From: Brevibacillus invocatus
GTDB lineage: Bacteria > Bacillota > Bacilli > Brevibacillales > Brevibacillaceae
Reading direction: 5' to 3'
Assembly (NCBI RefSeq): GCF_003710915.1
Contig: NZ_RHHR01000042.1
Coordinates: forward strand, 1 to 40,142
Length of the DNA stretch: 40,142 bases
Position numbers and translations under genes: made by a program. The notes beneath the pieces were generated by a model. It was not told where the DNA came from. It searched no databases and saw only the letters and a list, made by a program, of their open reading frames with translations. Of the stretch, positions 17,939 to 26,964 are shown in pieces (the first letter of the stretch is position 1; every line of letters starts with the position of its first letter).

Positions 17939-18547
17939 AAGTATCTTTTTCCGAATAACCCATTCTGCAAGGAGCAAGTTGATGCTCCAGCTTAACCAGA
18001 CCGCGATGGTATAGGAATGTCCGTAGGAAAAACTCATGACGTGATGGGCTACGGCCACAATGATATAAATCGTCATATTTGCAAAGGAAAGAAAGAAGCT
18101 TCTCGTGATCCATTGGCTATGCAGGATGACGTTTTTTCTTTTTATAGAAAAGTACCCTAAGATCGTAGTTCCAAGCCATAGGGATGATAAAAGAAGAAAC
18201 CCGATCGTACTCAGCCATCCCCCTGTGGCAAAGAAGGAGACGTAGATTCCAGGAACGAAATTGAAAAAAATAGACAGGACATAGATGCGGCCATTCCAAC
18301 GGTGAAAGCTAGTAGATTTAGCCCGGATTGCTTTGCTTACTCCAAGTGGGCCAGTCAAGAGCGAAATAATGGCCAACGCTATATGGGTACGAATCATGAA
18401 TAACCAAAGCGATTCATTCGTTACCAATTGATCCTTCATCGATAGAAAGGATTCCAAGCTTAGGTCGACGATAAAATTTTTCGAAAATGTATGGAATACC
18501 CACATGATCGAAATCAGGATCATGGATATCCTTACTATCTTTTCCAT
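17933..18547 (-). CDS. DUF2306-family membrane protein
   Basis: A 204-residue integral membrane protein with about six hydrophobic segments. The family signature of a His/Arg-containing loop is seen as SFHRWNGRIYVLS (about residues 79-91), together with further membrane His residues (HSQW, AHHV, HSYT) that may bind a cofactor. The function of DUF2306 proteins is unknown. AAGGAG lies 8 bp before the ATG at 18547, and the gene overlaps the end of the preceding DJ-1-type gene by 13 bp, so they are co-transcribed. The operon is divergent from the two-component system at 19320. Confidence 0.72.
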   Translation of the reverse strand: MEKIVRISMILISIMWVFHTFSKNFIVDLSLESFLSMKDQLVTNESLWLFMIRTHIALAIISLLTGPLGVSKAIRAKSTSFHRWNGRIYVLSIFFNFVPGIYVSFFATGGWLSTIGFLLLSSLWLGTTILGYFSIKRKNVILHSQWITRSFFLSFANMTIYIIVAVAHHVMSFSYGHSYTIAVWLSWSINLLLAEWVIRKKILS

Positions 18548-19134
18548 TTTACAAAGGCTCCTTGAATACGTCGTCCTGTTAATGGAGAGGCAGGAACCCC
18601 AGCTTTTGCTTCGCCATACATGGTATTTTCATCGATCGTAACGGTAAACTTTAGGGAGAGACGCAGTGGTTTTGTGACCTTCATCGACCACTTTACTTGG
18701 TTTCCGTCTTGAATCAAATGGTCTAAGGGTATGGTTTCTTCCCCTTGTATGGCTGTTCCGATTATTTCTCCATCTCTATAAGTGAATTCGAGCAAAACGG
18801 ATAGCTTATCTATGGGTGTAGAAATCACAGCTTCCCATTTACCTTCAACGTTCGCTTGGGCATTTGATGGATTGATGGGATTGTAGCTTTCCGGCTCACC
18901 TTCTTGAAAGGTTTTCATTTCTATCGGCGAATCACCGGTATTTTTCCAAACAGTGCCCCTGCGTTCATACTCAAACAATTCCTCTACTGCGTGTGCAATG
19001 CGAGGACCTTCCGCAGAGACAAGCTCCACCGTTATCTTTTTGTGGGAGTACATCGCTGCTGCTGAAAATACCTCATAGGGTGCAATGGCATCCAATAAAT
19101 CAAAACCGTCAAACAAAACAATTTGAACATGCAT
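18535..19134 (-). CDS. DJ-1/PfpI-family protein with internal deletion
   Basis: The N-terminus (MHVQIVLFDGFDLLDAIAPYEVF, here shortened) is the first strand-helix unit of a DJ-1/PfpI-type glutamine-amidotransferase-like domain. After SAEGPR at residues 40-45 it jumps to IAHAVEELFEYERRGTVW, which in intact relatives is the domain's last helix following LGPR. The middle, including the nucleophile-elbow cysteine, is absent. Both edges carry Gly-Pro-Arg, so recombination between short repeats is likely. A separate C-terminal domain of about 125 residues (GKWEAVISTPIDKLSV ... TGRRIQGAFVKW) is intact and of unknown function. The start at 19134 has GGGAGG 9 bp upstream; the frame opens at 19191. The remaining protein has 199 residues. 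Confidence 0.68.
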   Translation of the reverse strand: MHVQIVLFDGFDLLDAIAPYEVFSAAAMYSHKKITVELVSAEGPRIAHAVEELFEYERRGTVWKNTGDSPIEMKTFQEGEPESYNPINPSNAQANVEGKWEAVISTPIDKLSVLLEFTYRDGEIIGTAIQGEETIPLDHLIQDGNQVKWSMKVTKPLRLSLKFTVTIDENTMYGEAKAGVPASPLTGRRIQGAFVKWKR

Positions 19135-19208
19135 GACTTTTACCTCCCAATCAGTTGCCGGATAAAAGAAAGAATACCAGGCAGATATCACAAAAATGGG
19201 ATGTAACG

Positions 19209-19224
19209 ATCACGAAACCATCAC
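19209..19224. promoter_or_regulatory. Direct repeat in the divergent promoter region
   Basis: ATCAC at 19209-19213 is repeated at 19220-19224, one helical turn apart, with similar flanks. OmpR-family regulators bind such repeats, and this one lies between the response regulator and the divergent DJ-1/DUF2306 operon. The regulator promoter has a recognisable -10 (TAGGAT, 19272-19277) but no -35, as in activated promoters. Confidence 0.3.
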
Positions 19225-19319
19225 AACATGGTAGGTTAGCTTGTGACTGGCTGAAAAAATACTACACTTAATAGGATACGTTCTCTCGGAGTCGGTCTTA
19301 ACAGAAGGGTGTGATAGGC

Positions 19320-20030
19320 ATGAAGGAATGGCAGACGATCTTAGTCGTGGACGATGATACAAGTATCGTCGAACTGTTAAGGGATTTCCTGGAAAATGAA
19401 GGCTATCAAGTGAAAACGGCATCTGACACCATTCAAGCCATGGCTGTATTTGAAAAAAGCATCATCCATTGCATGATCCTTGACATCATGATGCCGGGAC
19501 AAAGCGGATTCGAATTATGCCGGCAAATTCGGGAAAAAAGCCATGTACCTATCCTTTTCCTGAGTGCGCGAAGCAGTGATATAGACAAGATTCGGGGTCT
19601 AGCGCTCGGAGGCGATGATTATATCGTCAAAACGGCTTCACCTGGAGAAATTGTTGCCAGAGTAAAGGCGGTGTTGCGGCGTACTCGTATACAACAAGAA
19701 TCCATGAGAAAAGTCTTGCATTACGGAAGTCTCACATTGGATTTATCTTCAAGAGAGGTATGGTCAGATGGGGAAATGATTACTCTTACACCTAAAGAAT
19801 ATGAACTTCTATGCTTGTTTGCTGAGCATCCGAAATATGTGTTTTCTTATGAACAGTTATTGGATAAATTCTGGAGTGGAATAGGAGATAAGCATACGGT
19901 CCGTGTTCATATCAGCAGACTTCGTGAAAAAATAGAGGCGGATCCGAATCGTCCGAAATGGATTATCAACGTATGGGGGATTGGATATCGATTCATAGGA
20001 GAAACACATGAAAACCATACGTATACGTAA
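19320..20030 (+). CDS. OmpR/PhoB-family response regulator
   Basis: A 236-residue DNA-binding response regulator. The receiver domain has the acidic pocket DDD (11-13), phospho-acceptor Asp55 in ILDIMMPG, switch Ser82 and Lys104; the C-terminal half is a winged helix (LTPKEYELLCLF, then VRVHISRLREKIE and WGIGYRF). The Pro that normally follows the conserved Lys is replaced (VKTAS instead of KPFS), a mild oddity. A GTG at 19311 also opens the frame but sits on the ribosome-binding site AGAAGGG; the ATG at 19320 has proper spacing. It overlaps the kinase gene by 23 bp. Target genes are unknown; the divergent operon is the obvious candidate. Confidence 0.93.
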   Translation: MKEWQTILVVDDDTSIVELLRDFLENEGYQVKTASDTIQAMAVFEKSIIHCMILDIMMPGQSGFELCRQIREKSHVPILFLSARSSDIDKIRGLALGGDDYIVKTASPGEIVARVKAVLRRTRIQQESMRKVLHYGSLTLDLSSREVWSDGEMITLTPKEYELLCLFAEHPKYVFSYEQLLDKFWSGIGDKHTVRVHISRLREKIEADPNRPKWIINVWGIGYRFIGETHENHTYT

Positions 20031-21324
20031 ATTTACCATCCTCAGCTTGTTTTTGCTTTCCCTATTGCCATGGGTGTTTTTTGTGGCTGCTCATTTTATG
20101 GAGACAAATACATTGCGGTTTGAAAGGGCGGATTTCCAACAGGAAAACGTGGATCAGACGATTTATCTGATAGAAGCCAATTCGGATAAATGGAAGGACA
20201 CAGCGTGGCAAAACCAGCTGAGCCGTCATTTGAAAGAGAGGGACCTGGGTGTAACAATTCTCTCAGAAACCAATGACATTCTATTTCAAATGAGTGATGC
20301 GAGGAAACAGGCATTTACCAGAGTGGAGCAGTTTTCCGTGATTCAAGACGGGAGTCTCATAGGTAGGGTCATGATTGACGATTCGAATTCAAGAATCCTT
20401 CCATTCATAGCAGCATTCGCTGGTTTGATTCTAGCTTTTGTGATTATCGGCTTGGCCATGAAGCGTTGGATGATCAAGCCTCTTGAGAAATTGAGTATGA
20501 GTGCTCGGGAAATGGCAAAAGGGGATTTTGACGTAAAGCTACCTTCGTCACCTATCGCAGAAATCGTAGAAGTTCGTGATGGCTTCAGCGTGATGGTTAC
20601 GGGTCTCAAAGAGTCGTTTCAGAAGCAGGCGGAGCTGGAAAATGAAAGACGATTTATGATTGCTGCTGTGGCACATGATTTACGTACGCCATTATTTGCT
20701 CTGCGAGGATATTTGGATGGATTGGAGCAAGGCATTGCCCGATCACCTGAGAAAATAGATAAGTATGTAGCCGTATGCAAGGAAAAGTCAGCGCAGCTGG
20801 ACAGACTTGTGGAAGATCTTTTCACCTTTTCGAGAACGGAATACTTTGAGAATGAGCTGAACCAGCATCCTGTTGATCTCTCACAGGTCATCAAGCAGTC
20901 AGTTCAGAGCATCAGACTGCAAGCACAGCAGAAGAACATCTCGATCATGGAGAGAGCTTTCGGGAATAAAGGTACGATTCGTGGCGATGCACACTTATTG
21001 GAACGCGCAGTGAACAATCTGTTGGATAATGCACTAAGACATACGCCTGATGGTGGCGAGATTGTTGTTCAGTGCGATAGACAAGAGGACAAAATCACTT
21101 TCACCATTCGAGATACCGGGAAGGGCTTTTCCGAGGAAGAGCTTCATCACGTTTTTGAACCTTTGTATCGTGGGGATGTATCGAGAAGTCGATCAACAGG
21201 AGGATCTGGATTAGGGTTAACGATTTCACAAAGAATCATGAGACAACATGGAGGGGACCTGACCGCAGCCAATCATTCTGATGGTGGCGCCGTTTTGACG
21301 GGATGGATTCCTTTGGGGAAATAA
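20008..21324 (+). CDS. Sensor histidine kinase, partner of the upstream regulator
   Basis: A 438-residue membrane kinase. TM1 spans about residues 9-29 and TM2 about 130-150, bracketing a roughly 100-residue extracellular sensor. A HAMP linker follows (about 150-205), then the dimerisation helix with the phospho-acceptor His223 (VAHDLRTPLF), the N-box NNLLDNALRHTP, the G1 box DTGKGF and the G2 box GGSGLGL. GGAG lies 6 bp before the ATG inside the regulator gene, so expression is coupled. A strong terminator follows. The stimulus is not evident from the sensor sequence. Confidence 0.93.
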   Translation: MKTIRIRKFTILSLFLLSLLPWVFFVAAHFMETNTLRFERADFQQENVDQTIYLIEANSDKWKDTAWQNQLSRHLKERDLGVTILSETNDILFQMSDARKQAFTRVEQFSVIQDGSLIGRVMIDDSNSRILPFIAAFAGLILAFVIIGLAMKRWMIKPLEKLSMSAREMAKGDFDVKLPSSPIAEIVEVRDGFSVMVTGLKESFQKQAELENERRFMIAAVAHDLRTPLFALRGYLDGLEQGIARSPEKIDKYVAVCKEKSAQLDRLVEDLFTFSRTEYFENELNQHPVDLSQVIKQSVQSIRLQAQQKNISIMERAFGNKGTIRGDAHLLERAVNNLLDNALRHTPDGGEIVVQCDRQEDKITFTIRDTGKGFSEEELHHVFEPLYRGDVSRSRSTGGSGLGLTISQRIMRQHGGDLTAANHSDGGAVLTGWIPLGK

Positions 21325-21353
21325 CTTCCTTTCTAAAAGGCTTTAAAGTTAGC

Positions 21354-21396
21354 AAAAGTCCCGACCATTGTCTCGAATGGAAGGGACTTTTTTACA
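21354..21396 (+). terminator. Strong terminator after the two-component system
   Basis: AAAAGTCCC (21354-21362) pairs with GGGACTTTT; an inner arm CCATT/AATGG extends the stem; it ends in TTTTTT. Confidence 0.9.
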
Positions 21397-21597
21397 TCAT
21401 CACATCTTTTGTAACTGATATGTGTAAAATGGGGGATGGAATATTTTGACCAAATCACACCAGTTCCACAATGCCAAGGCACCTGGAGGATTTCTATATA
21501 CTGGAGGCGTTCAACCAAAGCCACACCCCCTGCCAAGCATCCGGGTGAAGAACTTCGTTTATGTGTAGCTATATGTGATACTAGCAAATATTTTAAT

Positions 21598-21646
21598 TTG
21601 AAAATAATAGTGATACACTATTATCATAATAATGATACACTATAAG
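21598..21646 (+). promoter_or_regulatory. mqo promoter with dyad operators
   Basis: TTGAAA (21598-21603), an 18-bp spacer and TATCAT (21622-21627). The spacer holds a perfect palindrome AATAGTG-ATA-CACTATT (21606-21622). Its right half TGATACACTAT (21611-21621) recurs at 21633-21643, 22 bp (two helical turns) later. Between them TATCAT-AATA-ATGATA forms a further dyad. A dimeric repressor bound here would block both promoter recognition and the start site. No regulator gene is adjacent. Confidence 0.6.
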
Positions 21647-21715
21647 TAGGTTTTCATTTATCCAGAAAAGGCCCTACATCTTTTCTTCAAATAATAGCGA
21701 GTTAGGACGGTTAAA

Positions 21716-23218
21716 ATGAGTAGCAGACAAACTGAAACAGACGTTATCTTGATTGGTGCCGGAATCATGAGTGCGACTTTGGGAACGTTGCTAAAAGAAT
21801 TAGTACCGGACTGGAACATTACAGTTTTTGAGAAGCTCGAAAGCGCAGGAGAGGAAAGTTCCAACGAATGGAACAATGCGGGTACAGGTCACGCAGCACT
21901 GTGCGAGCTGAACTACACCGTCGAAAAAGCGGACGGATCTGTAGACATTAGCAAAGCTGTAAAAATTAATGAACAGTTCCAGATTTCCCGACAGTTTTGG
22001 TCTTATCTTGTCAACAACAATCTGATAAGTAATCCGCAGGACTTTATCAGACCGTTGCCTCATTTGAGTTTAGTTCAAGGTGAAAGTAATGTTTCGTTTT
22101 TAAGAAAGCGTTTTGAAGCACTGGCCAACAATCCGCTGTTTCAAGGGATGGAGTTCTCCGATGACCCGAAAAAACTGATGGAATGGATTCCGCTTATTAT
22201 GGAAGGCCGTAATACGAGTGAAGCTATAGCAGCAACCAGAATCGAATCCGGGACGGATGTCAATTTTGGTGCTTTGACGCGCATTCTGTTTGACCACTTA
22301 AAGACGAAAAACGTCGATATTCGGTACAAGCATCAGGTTGATGATATTAAACGTACGAGCGACGGCAAGTGGGAATTGAAAGTATGGAATGTCGAGAACG
22401 GTGATATCGAAAGCCATACTGCAAAATTCGTCTTTATCGGTGGTGGCGGTGGAAGCCTGCCACTACTCCAAAAATCCGGTATTCCTGAGAGCAAGCATAT
22501 TGGGGGCTTCCCAGTAAGCGGCTTATTTATGGTGTGCAAAAATCCGGATGTTGTCGCGCAGCATCATGCGAAGGTTTACGGCAAAGCTAAAGTTGGTGCT
22601 CCTCCTATGTCTGTTCCGCATCTGGACACCAGATATATCGACAACGAAAAATCACTGCTCTTTGGACCGTTTGCTGGCTTCTCACCAAAGTTCCTGAAAA
22701 CGGGTTCCATGTTTGACCTGATCGGTTCTGTAAAGCCGAATAACGTCTTTACGATGTTGGCTGCAGGCGCTAAAAACGTTCCATTGACCAAGTATCTGAT
22801 CCAGCAAGTGATGTTGTCGAAAGAACAGCGTATGGAAGAGCTGCGCGAATTTATCCCGAACGCCAAAAGCGAGGATTGGGACATCGTGGTAGCTGGCCAA
22901 CGCGTACAAGTGATCAAAGATACGGATTCCGGTATGGGAACGCTTCAATTTGGTACAGAGGTAATCAGTGCTGCTGATGGTTCCATCGCTGCATTGCTCG
23001 GTGCCTCACCTGGTGCTTCTACTGCCGTACACGTCATGATTGAGTTAATGAAAAAATGCTTCCCGCAACATATCCAAGAGTGGGAACCAAAAATAAAAGA
23101 AATGATTCCTTCTTACGGCGTGTCCCTTTTGCAAAAACCTGAGCTGATTGATGAGATTCATACTTCAACATCGCGGGCGCTTGGTCTGGCAAGTGAAGAA
23201 CTGGCTCTCGTCAGGTAG
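21716..23218 (+). CDS. mqo: Malate:quinone oxidoreductase
   Basis: FAD-dependent, membrane-associated enzyme that oxidises malate to oxaloacetate and passes electrons to quinone, joining the TCA cycle to respiration. The N-terminal FAD-binding motif [12 protein letters not shown] (about residues 12-23) and the family segment [21 protein letters not shown] (47-67 region) are intact; near the C-terminus [13 protein letters not shown] is also typical. It has 500 residues, full length. AGGA lies 9 bp before the ATG. It is monocistronic, with an elaborate palindromic operator in front and a terminator behind. Confidence 0.96.
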   Translation: MSSRQTETDVILIGAGIMSATLGTLLKELVPDWNITVFEKLESAGEESSNEWNNAGTGHAALCELNYTVEKADGSVDISKAVKINEQFQISRQFWSYLVNNNLISNPQDFIRPLPHLSLVQGESNVSFLRKRFEALANNPLFQGMEFSDDPKKLMEWIPLIMEGRNTSEAIAATRIESGTDVNFGALTRILFDHLKTKNVDIRYKHQVDDIKRTSDGKWELKVWNVENGDIESHTAKFVFIGGGGGSLPLLQKSGIPESKHIGGFPVSGLFMVCKNPDVVAQHHAKVYGKAKVGAPPMSVPHLDTRYIDNEKSLLFGPFAGFSPKFLKTGSMFDLIGSVKPNNVFTMLAAGAKNVPLTKYLIQQVMLSKEQRMEELREFIPNAKSEDWDIVVAGQRVQVIKDTDSGMGTLQFGTEVISAADGSIAALLGASPGASTAVHVMIELMKKCFPQHIQEWEPKIKEMIPSYGVSLLQKPELIDEIHTSTSRALGLASEELALVR

Positions 23219-23249
23219 ACTGACTGTAGACAATAGGAATGAGTAAAAT

Positions 23250-23290
23250 GGCCTTCGTCCTGATTTTATTGGGACGGAGGCTGTTTGTAT
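23250..23290 (+). terminator. Terminator after mqo
   Basis: GCCTTCGTCC (23251-23260) pairs with GGACGGAGGC (23272-23281), followed by TGTTTGTATT. Confidence 0.8.
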
Positions 23291-23471
23291 TCTGGCGAAA
23301 AATCATCCTTATGACAAAAGGCTGATGGACTGCAACGCCTTTCTGAAGCGAAGGGCCGAGTACCAAATATACCCATTGTGATAAACTACAGACCATAAAA
23401 GCAGCTTTCGCTTCGATAGATTGATCGCGAAGCACTTGATAGAGAGTGTTCACCCAATTGGAGGTGTATTC

Positions 23472-23911
23472 ATGTACATGAGGTACTTAAACCTTTTGCC
23501 GAGTACGATTTATGGGAGCATGACGAAGACAGTCCGATTACGCAAGAACAGATCGGACAATGTGTCGCTATAGGCACAACGGTTGATGGTGATTTTTTGG
23601 CGGTGCATGCTCTGACGGATCAACTGCTTTGGCTGCCAGCTGATGAGGTGTACGCTCGGGTGTTGGATGAAATATTTCGTCAGGTGTATGGAAGCAGCCT
23701 AGAAGGAGCCGCTTATTATGAAGCATGGTCGGGGATTCAATCTCATGTCTTTTTGCGGTTGCCTCCGGAAATGGGTCCGTCTTCGCTGGAAGAGCTGGCC
23801 AGAGAGTGCAGAATGGCTTTTTTGCCAGATCTGTCCATAGAAAACCAATATGTTTGCTATCTGTTCTACCGGGCACGCAATTTCTTGATTACCATTACAC
23901 AAGGTCGTTGA
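23472..23911 (+). pseudogene. SMI1/KNR4 (SUKH)-like protein, 5' end damaged
   Basis: From 23474 the frame reads VLKPFAEYDLWEHDEDSPIT, GTTVDGDFLAVH and LLWLPADEVYARVLDEIFRQ, the pattern of a SUKH/SMI1-like immunity or binding protein, ending at 23911. This frame has no normal start codon before the GTG at 23597. The only well-placed start is ATG at 23472, with GGAGGTG 5 bp upstream, but it lies in another frame and meets a stop after 34 codons. One missing base near CATGAGG would reconcile them. Family members also carry about 60 more N-terminal residues, so the gene is probably truncated as well as shifted. A sequencing error is possible. The family call is by pattern. Confidence 0.5.
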
Positions 23912-24075
23912 TAGGATTGAAAAAATAATCAATAACACAAGAAAAGTGTTCAATGGTACTCACCTCGCTGTCCATCATTTAAACGCTTTGTAGATCATGA
24001 AGGTAAGGTTTTGCCCAAATCGCGACGGATGAGATCCAGCATCCAGTAGCAGGTTTTTGGCAGTCCCTAAAATAT

Positions 24076-24116
24076 AAAAAGCCGCTTTACTACCCATCAG
24101 ATAGTAAAACGACTTT
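24076..24116 (-). terminator. Terminator after ahpF
   Basis: On the minus strand AAGTCGTTTTACTA pairs with TAGTAAAGCGGCTT (14 pairs, two of them U-G), followed by TTTTTATATTTT. Confidence 0.9.
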
Positions 24117-24122
24117 CTTCTA

Positions 24123-25652
24123 TTAATTCCGAATCAGATAATCGAATGCACCCAAAGCTGCATTTGCACCGGATCCCATGGAAATAATGATTTGCTTGTA
24201 CGGACTGTCCGTGCAGTCACCTGCGGCAAACACGCCAGGTAGGCTGGTAGCGCCATGCTTGTCGACCACAATCTCACCCATTCTGGTGCGTTCCAGAGTG
24301 TCGCCCAACCAATCCGTATTCGGAACAAGACCGATTTGGACAAATACACCCTGCAACTCTACATGGTGAACTTCCTTCGTATCACGATCCATGTAGGAAA
24401 TGCCATTTACCTTGTCGGTACCGGTAATTTCTGTGGTTTGAGCGTTCGTGATGACAGTTGCATTCGGCAGACTGTTAAGACGCTCTTGCAGGACAGAATC
24501 CGCTTTTAGTTCGGAGTTAAATTCAATAACAGTAACGTGCTTTACAATCCCTGCGAGGTCAATAGCTGCTTCAATACCGGAGTTTCCGCCACCGATAACA
24601 GCTACGTGTTTTCCAGCAAACAATGGACCGTCGCAGTGAGGGCAATAGGCAACGCCTTTATTTTTGAACTCGGCTTCGCCAGGGACACCAACATTGCGCC
24701 AGCGAGCACCTGTCGAAAGAATGACGGTTTTGCTTTTGAGAACAGCACCGTTTTCCAGTTCAATCTCGATCAGGTCTTTCTTTTCCAAGCGTTTGGCACG
24801 CTGCAGGTTCATCACGTCTACGTTGTACTCTTTCACGTGCTCTTCCAGACTTGCAGCAAGCTTAGGACCTTCTGTGTATTTCACACTGATAAAGTTCTCA
24901 ATACCCATCGTGTCCATGATCTGACCGCCAAAACGCTCTGCCACAATACCGGTACGGATACCTTTGCGAGCTGCGTAGATCGCGGCACTGGCACCAGCTG
25001 GGCCGCCGCCGACAACAAGCACATCGAATGGCTCTTTATCGGCAAATGCGGATGCATCTGGTCCATTACCCATTTTGGCGAGAATTTCTTCGAGCGTCAT
25101 ACGACCGCCGCCGAAGTGTTCACCATTCAGGAACACCGTAGGTACGGCCATGATGTTTTTGCTTTCCACTTCTTCCTTGTATGCTGCACCGTCAATCATG
25201 GTGTGTGTGATGCCAGGATTGAGGATACTCATCAGGTTCAATGCTTGTACAACATCGGGACAATTGTGGCAGCTCAGGCTGACGTAAGTCTCGAAGTGAT
25301 ATTCGCCTTTAATGCTTTTCACTTGATCGATTACGCTTTGATCAACCTTTGGAGCTCGTCCGCTTACTTGCAGCAGGGCGAGCACCAATGAAGTAAATTC
25401 ATGTCCCAACGGTACACCAGCAAAAGTGACACCCGTGTCTTCGCCGATGCGGTTTACACTAAAGCTTGGTGTTCGCGACAAGTCTGTTTGCTCGACTTTG
25501 ATTTTCGGTGAAATGGTTGCCAATTGGTCGACCAGCAGGTTCATCTCATTCGAAACTTTATCGGAGCCTGCACTAACTTTGAGCAATATATCGCTTTCCA
25601 GCAATTGAAGGTATTGCTCTAATTGCGCTTTAATGTCTGCATCTAGCATCAT
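24123..25652 (-). CDS. ahpF: Alkyl hydroperoxide reductase subunit F (NADH:peroxiredoxin reductase)
   Basis: Flavoprotein that passes electrons from NADH to the peroxiredoxin AhpC. It has 509 residues in the usual order: a tandem thioredoxin-fold N-terminal domain with the redox pair Cys128/Cys131 (SCHNCPD), then a thioredoxin-reductase-like part with the FAD motif GGGPAG (215-220), the redox pair Cys337/Cys340 (YCPHCDGP), the NADH motif GGGNSG and the C-terminal FAD motif [14 protein letters not shown] lies 10 bp before the first of two adjacent ATGs. It is co-transcribed with ahpC, 14 bp upstream, and ends at a strong terminator. Confidence 0.97.
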   Translation of the reverse strand: MMLDADIKAQLEQYLQLLESDILLKVSAGSDKVSNEMNLLVDQLATISPKIKVEQTDLSRTPSFSVNRIGEDTGVTFAGVPLGHEFTSLVLALLQVSGRAPKVDQSVIDQVKSIKGEYHFETYVSLSCHNCPDVVQALNLMSILNPGITHTMIDGAAYKEEVESKNIMAVPTVFLNGEHFGGGRMTLEEILAKMGNGPDASAFADKEPFDVLVVGGGPAGASAAIYAARKGIRTGIVAERFGGQIMDTMGIENFISVKYTEGPKLAASLEEHVKEYNVDVMNLQRAKRLEKKDLIEIELENGAVLKSKTVILSTGARWRNVGVPGEAEFKNKGVAYCPHCDGPLFAGKHVAVIGGGNSGIEAAIDLAGIVKHVTVIEFNSELKADSVLQERLNSLPNATVITNAQTTEITGTDKVNGISYMDRDTKEVHHVELQGVFVQIGLVPNTDWLGDTLERTRMGEIVVDKHGATSLPGVFAAGDCTDSPYKQIIISMGSGANAALGAFDYLIRN

Positions 25653-25666
25653 TGTTATCGCGCTCC

Positions 25667-26230
25667 TTAAATTTTACCCACGAGGTCAAGACTTGGTTTC
25701 AGTGTAGCGGAACCTTCTTGCCATTTCGCTGGGCAAACTTCACCTGGATTGTTGCGTACGTATTGAGCAGCTTTCAGTTTAGCAACAACTGCGCTAGCAT
25801 CGCGACCGATACCGCCAGCGTTGATTTCAACAGTTTGGATGATACCATCTGGGTCGATGATGAAAGTACCGCGATCAGCCAGTCCATCTGCTTCGATCAG
25901 AACATCGAAGTTGCGGGAAATAACATGGGAAGGATCGCCGATCATGGTGTAGGTAATTTTACCGATGGTTTCGGAAGTATCGTGCCATGCTTTATGAGTG
26001 AAATGAGTGTCAGTGGAAACGGAATATACTTCAGCTCCCATAGATTTCAAAGTTTCGTATTGGTTTTGCAAGTCTTCCAGCTCTGTAGGGCAAACGAATG
26101 TGAAGTCAGCTGGGTAGAAGCAAACAACACTCCATTTTCCTTTAAAGTTTGCTTCTGTAACTTCTACAAAATCTCCGTTTTTGAATGCTTGTGCTTTAAA
26201 AGGGAGTACTTCTTTTCCGATGAGAGACAT
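25667..26230 (-). CDS. ahpC: Alkyl hydroperoxide reductase subunit C (2-Cys peroxiredoxin)
   Basis: Typical 2-Cys peroxiredoxin reducing hydrogen peroxide and organic hydroperoxides. The peroxidatic Cys47 (FTFVCPTE) and resolving Cys166 (GEVCPAKW) are present. The ATG at 26230 has AGGAGG 9 bp upstream and gives 187 residues, the canonical length; a TTG two codons earlier is too close to the ribosome-binding site. First gene of ahpCF, with a sigma-A promoter and PerR-like boxes upstream. Confidence 0.97.
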   Translation of the reverse strand: MSLIGKEVLPFKAQAFKNGDFVEVTEANFKGKWSVVCFYPADFTFVCPTELEDLQNQYETLKSMGAEVYSVSTDTHFTHKAWHDTSETIGKITYTMIGDPSHVISRNFDVLIEADGLADRGTFIIDPDGIIQTVEINAGGIGRDASAVVAKLKAAQYVRNNPGEVCPAKWQEGSATLKPSLDLVGKI

Positions 26231-26273
26231 ATTCAATTTCCTCCTTGGGATTTGTTTGTAATAATTCTAACTC

Positions 26274-26326
26274 GATAATCATTATTATTCAATATCGAGT
26301 GTTTGTCAACCCAAATAATAATGATT
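26274..26326 (-). promoter_or_regulatory. ahpCF promoter with two PerR/Fur-like boxes
   Basis: Minus-strand -35 TTGACA (26304-26309), a 17-bp spacer and -10 AATAAT (26281-26286). GATAATCATTATTATTC (26274-26290) covers the -10; the same AATAATAATGATT sequence recurs in inverted orientation at 26314-26326, upstream of the -35. Both resemble the AT-rich PerR/Fur operator. PerR repression of ahpCF is established in Bacillus. Confidence 0.65.
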
Positions 26327-26502
26327 TTAATTAAATAAATGTTACTAATTTGTATACTTTACTTTATTGAAACCAGGCGCTTCTCCGCGCTACATTATAC
26401 TAGCTTTGCCAAGATAGGCTAGTTATTATGCAGTCGGATTATTTTTGCTATAATGGAAATGAAATGGATAGATTCATCAATAACCCAAGGAGAACTAGAA
26501 AC

Positions 26503-26844
26503 ATGTCTACTTTGCCAAGCTGTCCAAAATGCACCTCCGCCTACACCTACGAAGACGGAAATCATCTGGTTTGCCCGGAATGTGCCCATGAATGGGTACC
26601 AGGCTCCGAATCTGATAGCCAGGAAGATCAAAAAGTCGTCAAAGACGCCAACGGAAATGTCTTGAATGACGGGGATACCGTTACCATAATTAAAGACCTG
26701 AAAGTAAAGGGAAGCTCATCCGTCCTGAAAATCGGTACAAGAGTAAAAAATATTCGTTTGGTTGAAGGTGACCACGATATTGATTGCAAAATCGATGGTT
26801 TTGGCGCGATGAAGCTAAAATCCGAATTCGTGAAGAAGGTCTAA
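26503..26844 (+). CDS. PhnA/YjdM-family zinc-ribbon protein
   Basis: A 113-residue protein with an N-terminal zinc ribbon (Cys7, Cys10, Cys24, Cys27: CPKC ... CPEC) and the C-terminal PhnA-type barrel ([15 protein letters not shown], then [18 protein letters not shown]). Despite the name it is not required for phosphonate breakdown in studied bacteria; its role is unclear. The ATG at 26503 has AAGGAG 9 bp upstream; the frame opens at 26428 but that part is not protein-like. Monocistronic, closed by a terminator, and divergent from ahpCF. Confidence 0.88.
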   Translation: MSTLPSCPKCTSAYTYEDGNHLVCPECAHEWVPGSESDSQEDQKVVKDANGNVLNDGDTVTIIKDLKVKGSSSVLKIGTRVKNIRLVEGDHDIDCKIDGFGAMKLKSEFVKKV

Positions 26845-26856
26845 ATCGATGAACCT

Positions 26857-26896
26857 AAAGAGCCATTCCGAGTAAAAGGGGTGGTTCTTTTGTTTT
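26857..26896 (+). terminator. Terminator after the PhnA-type gene
   Basis: AAAGAGCCATTCC (26857-26869) pairs with GGGGTGGTTCTTT (26878-26890), followed by TGTTTT. Confidence 0.8.
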
Positions 26897-26964
26897 CCCC
26901 ACGGCTTGGTTTTTGGTTAGAATGGATCTAATGAAGGTTATTTGGCTTGGAAAGGATGTCGGAA

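Noticed and set aside
21436..21645. A 69-codon ORF between the kinase and mqo
   Set aside because: Its start overlaps a G-run with no spacing, its end is the mqo operator itself, and the sequence resembles no protein I know.
23211..23453. An 80-codon minus-strand ORF after mqo
   Set aside because: It includes the mqo terminator hairpin and has no ribosome-binding site or recognisable domain.
24537..25391. A 284-codon plus-strand ORF opposite ahpF
   Set aside because: Antisense shadow of a highly conserved gene; no start signals and no recognisable domain.
25652..26278. A 208-codon plus-strand ORF opposite ahpC
   Set aside because: Antisense shadow covering ahpC and its promoter; composition not protein-like.
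26674..26690. A third copy of the rlmH-end repeat (CCGTTACCATAATTA)
   Set aside because: It lies in frame inside the PhnA-type coding sequence, has an extra base in the core and does not read Pro-Tyr-His-Lys-stop.
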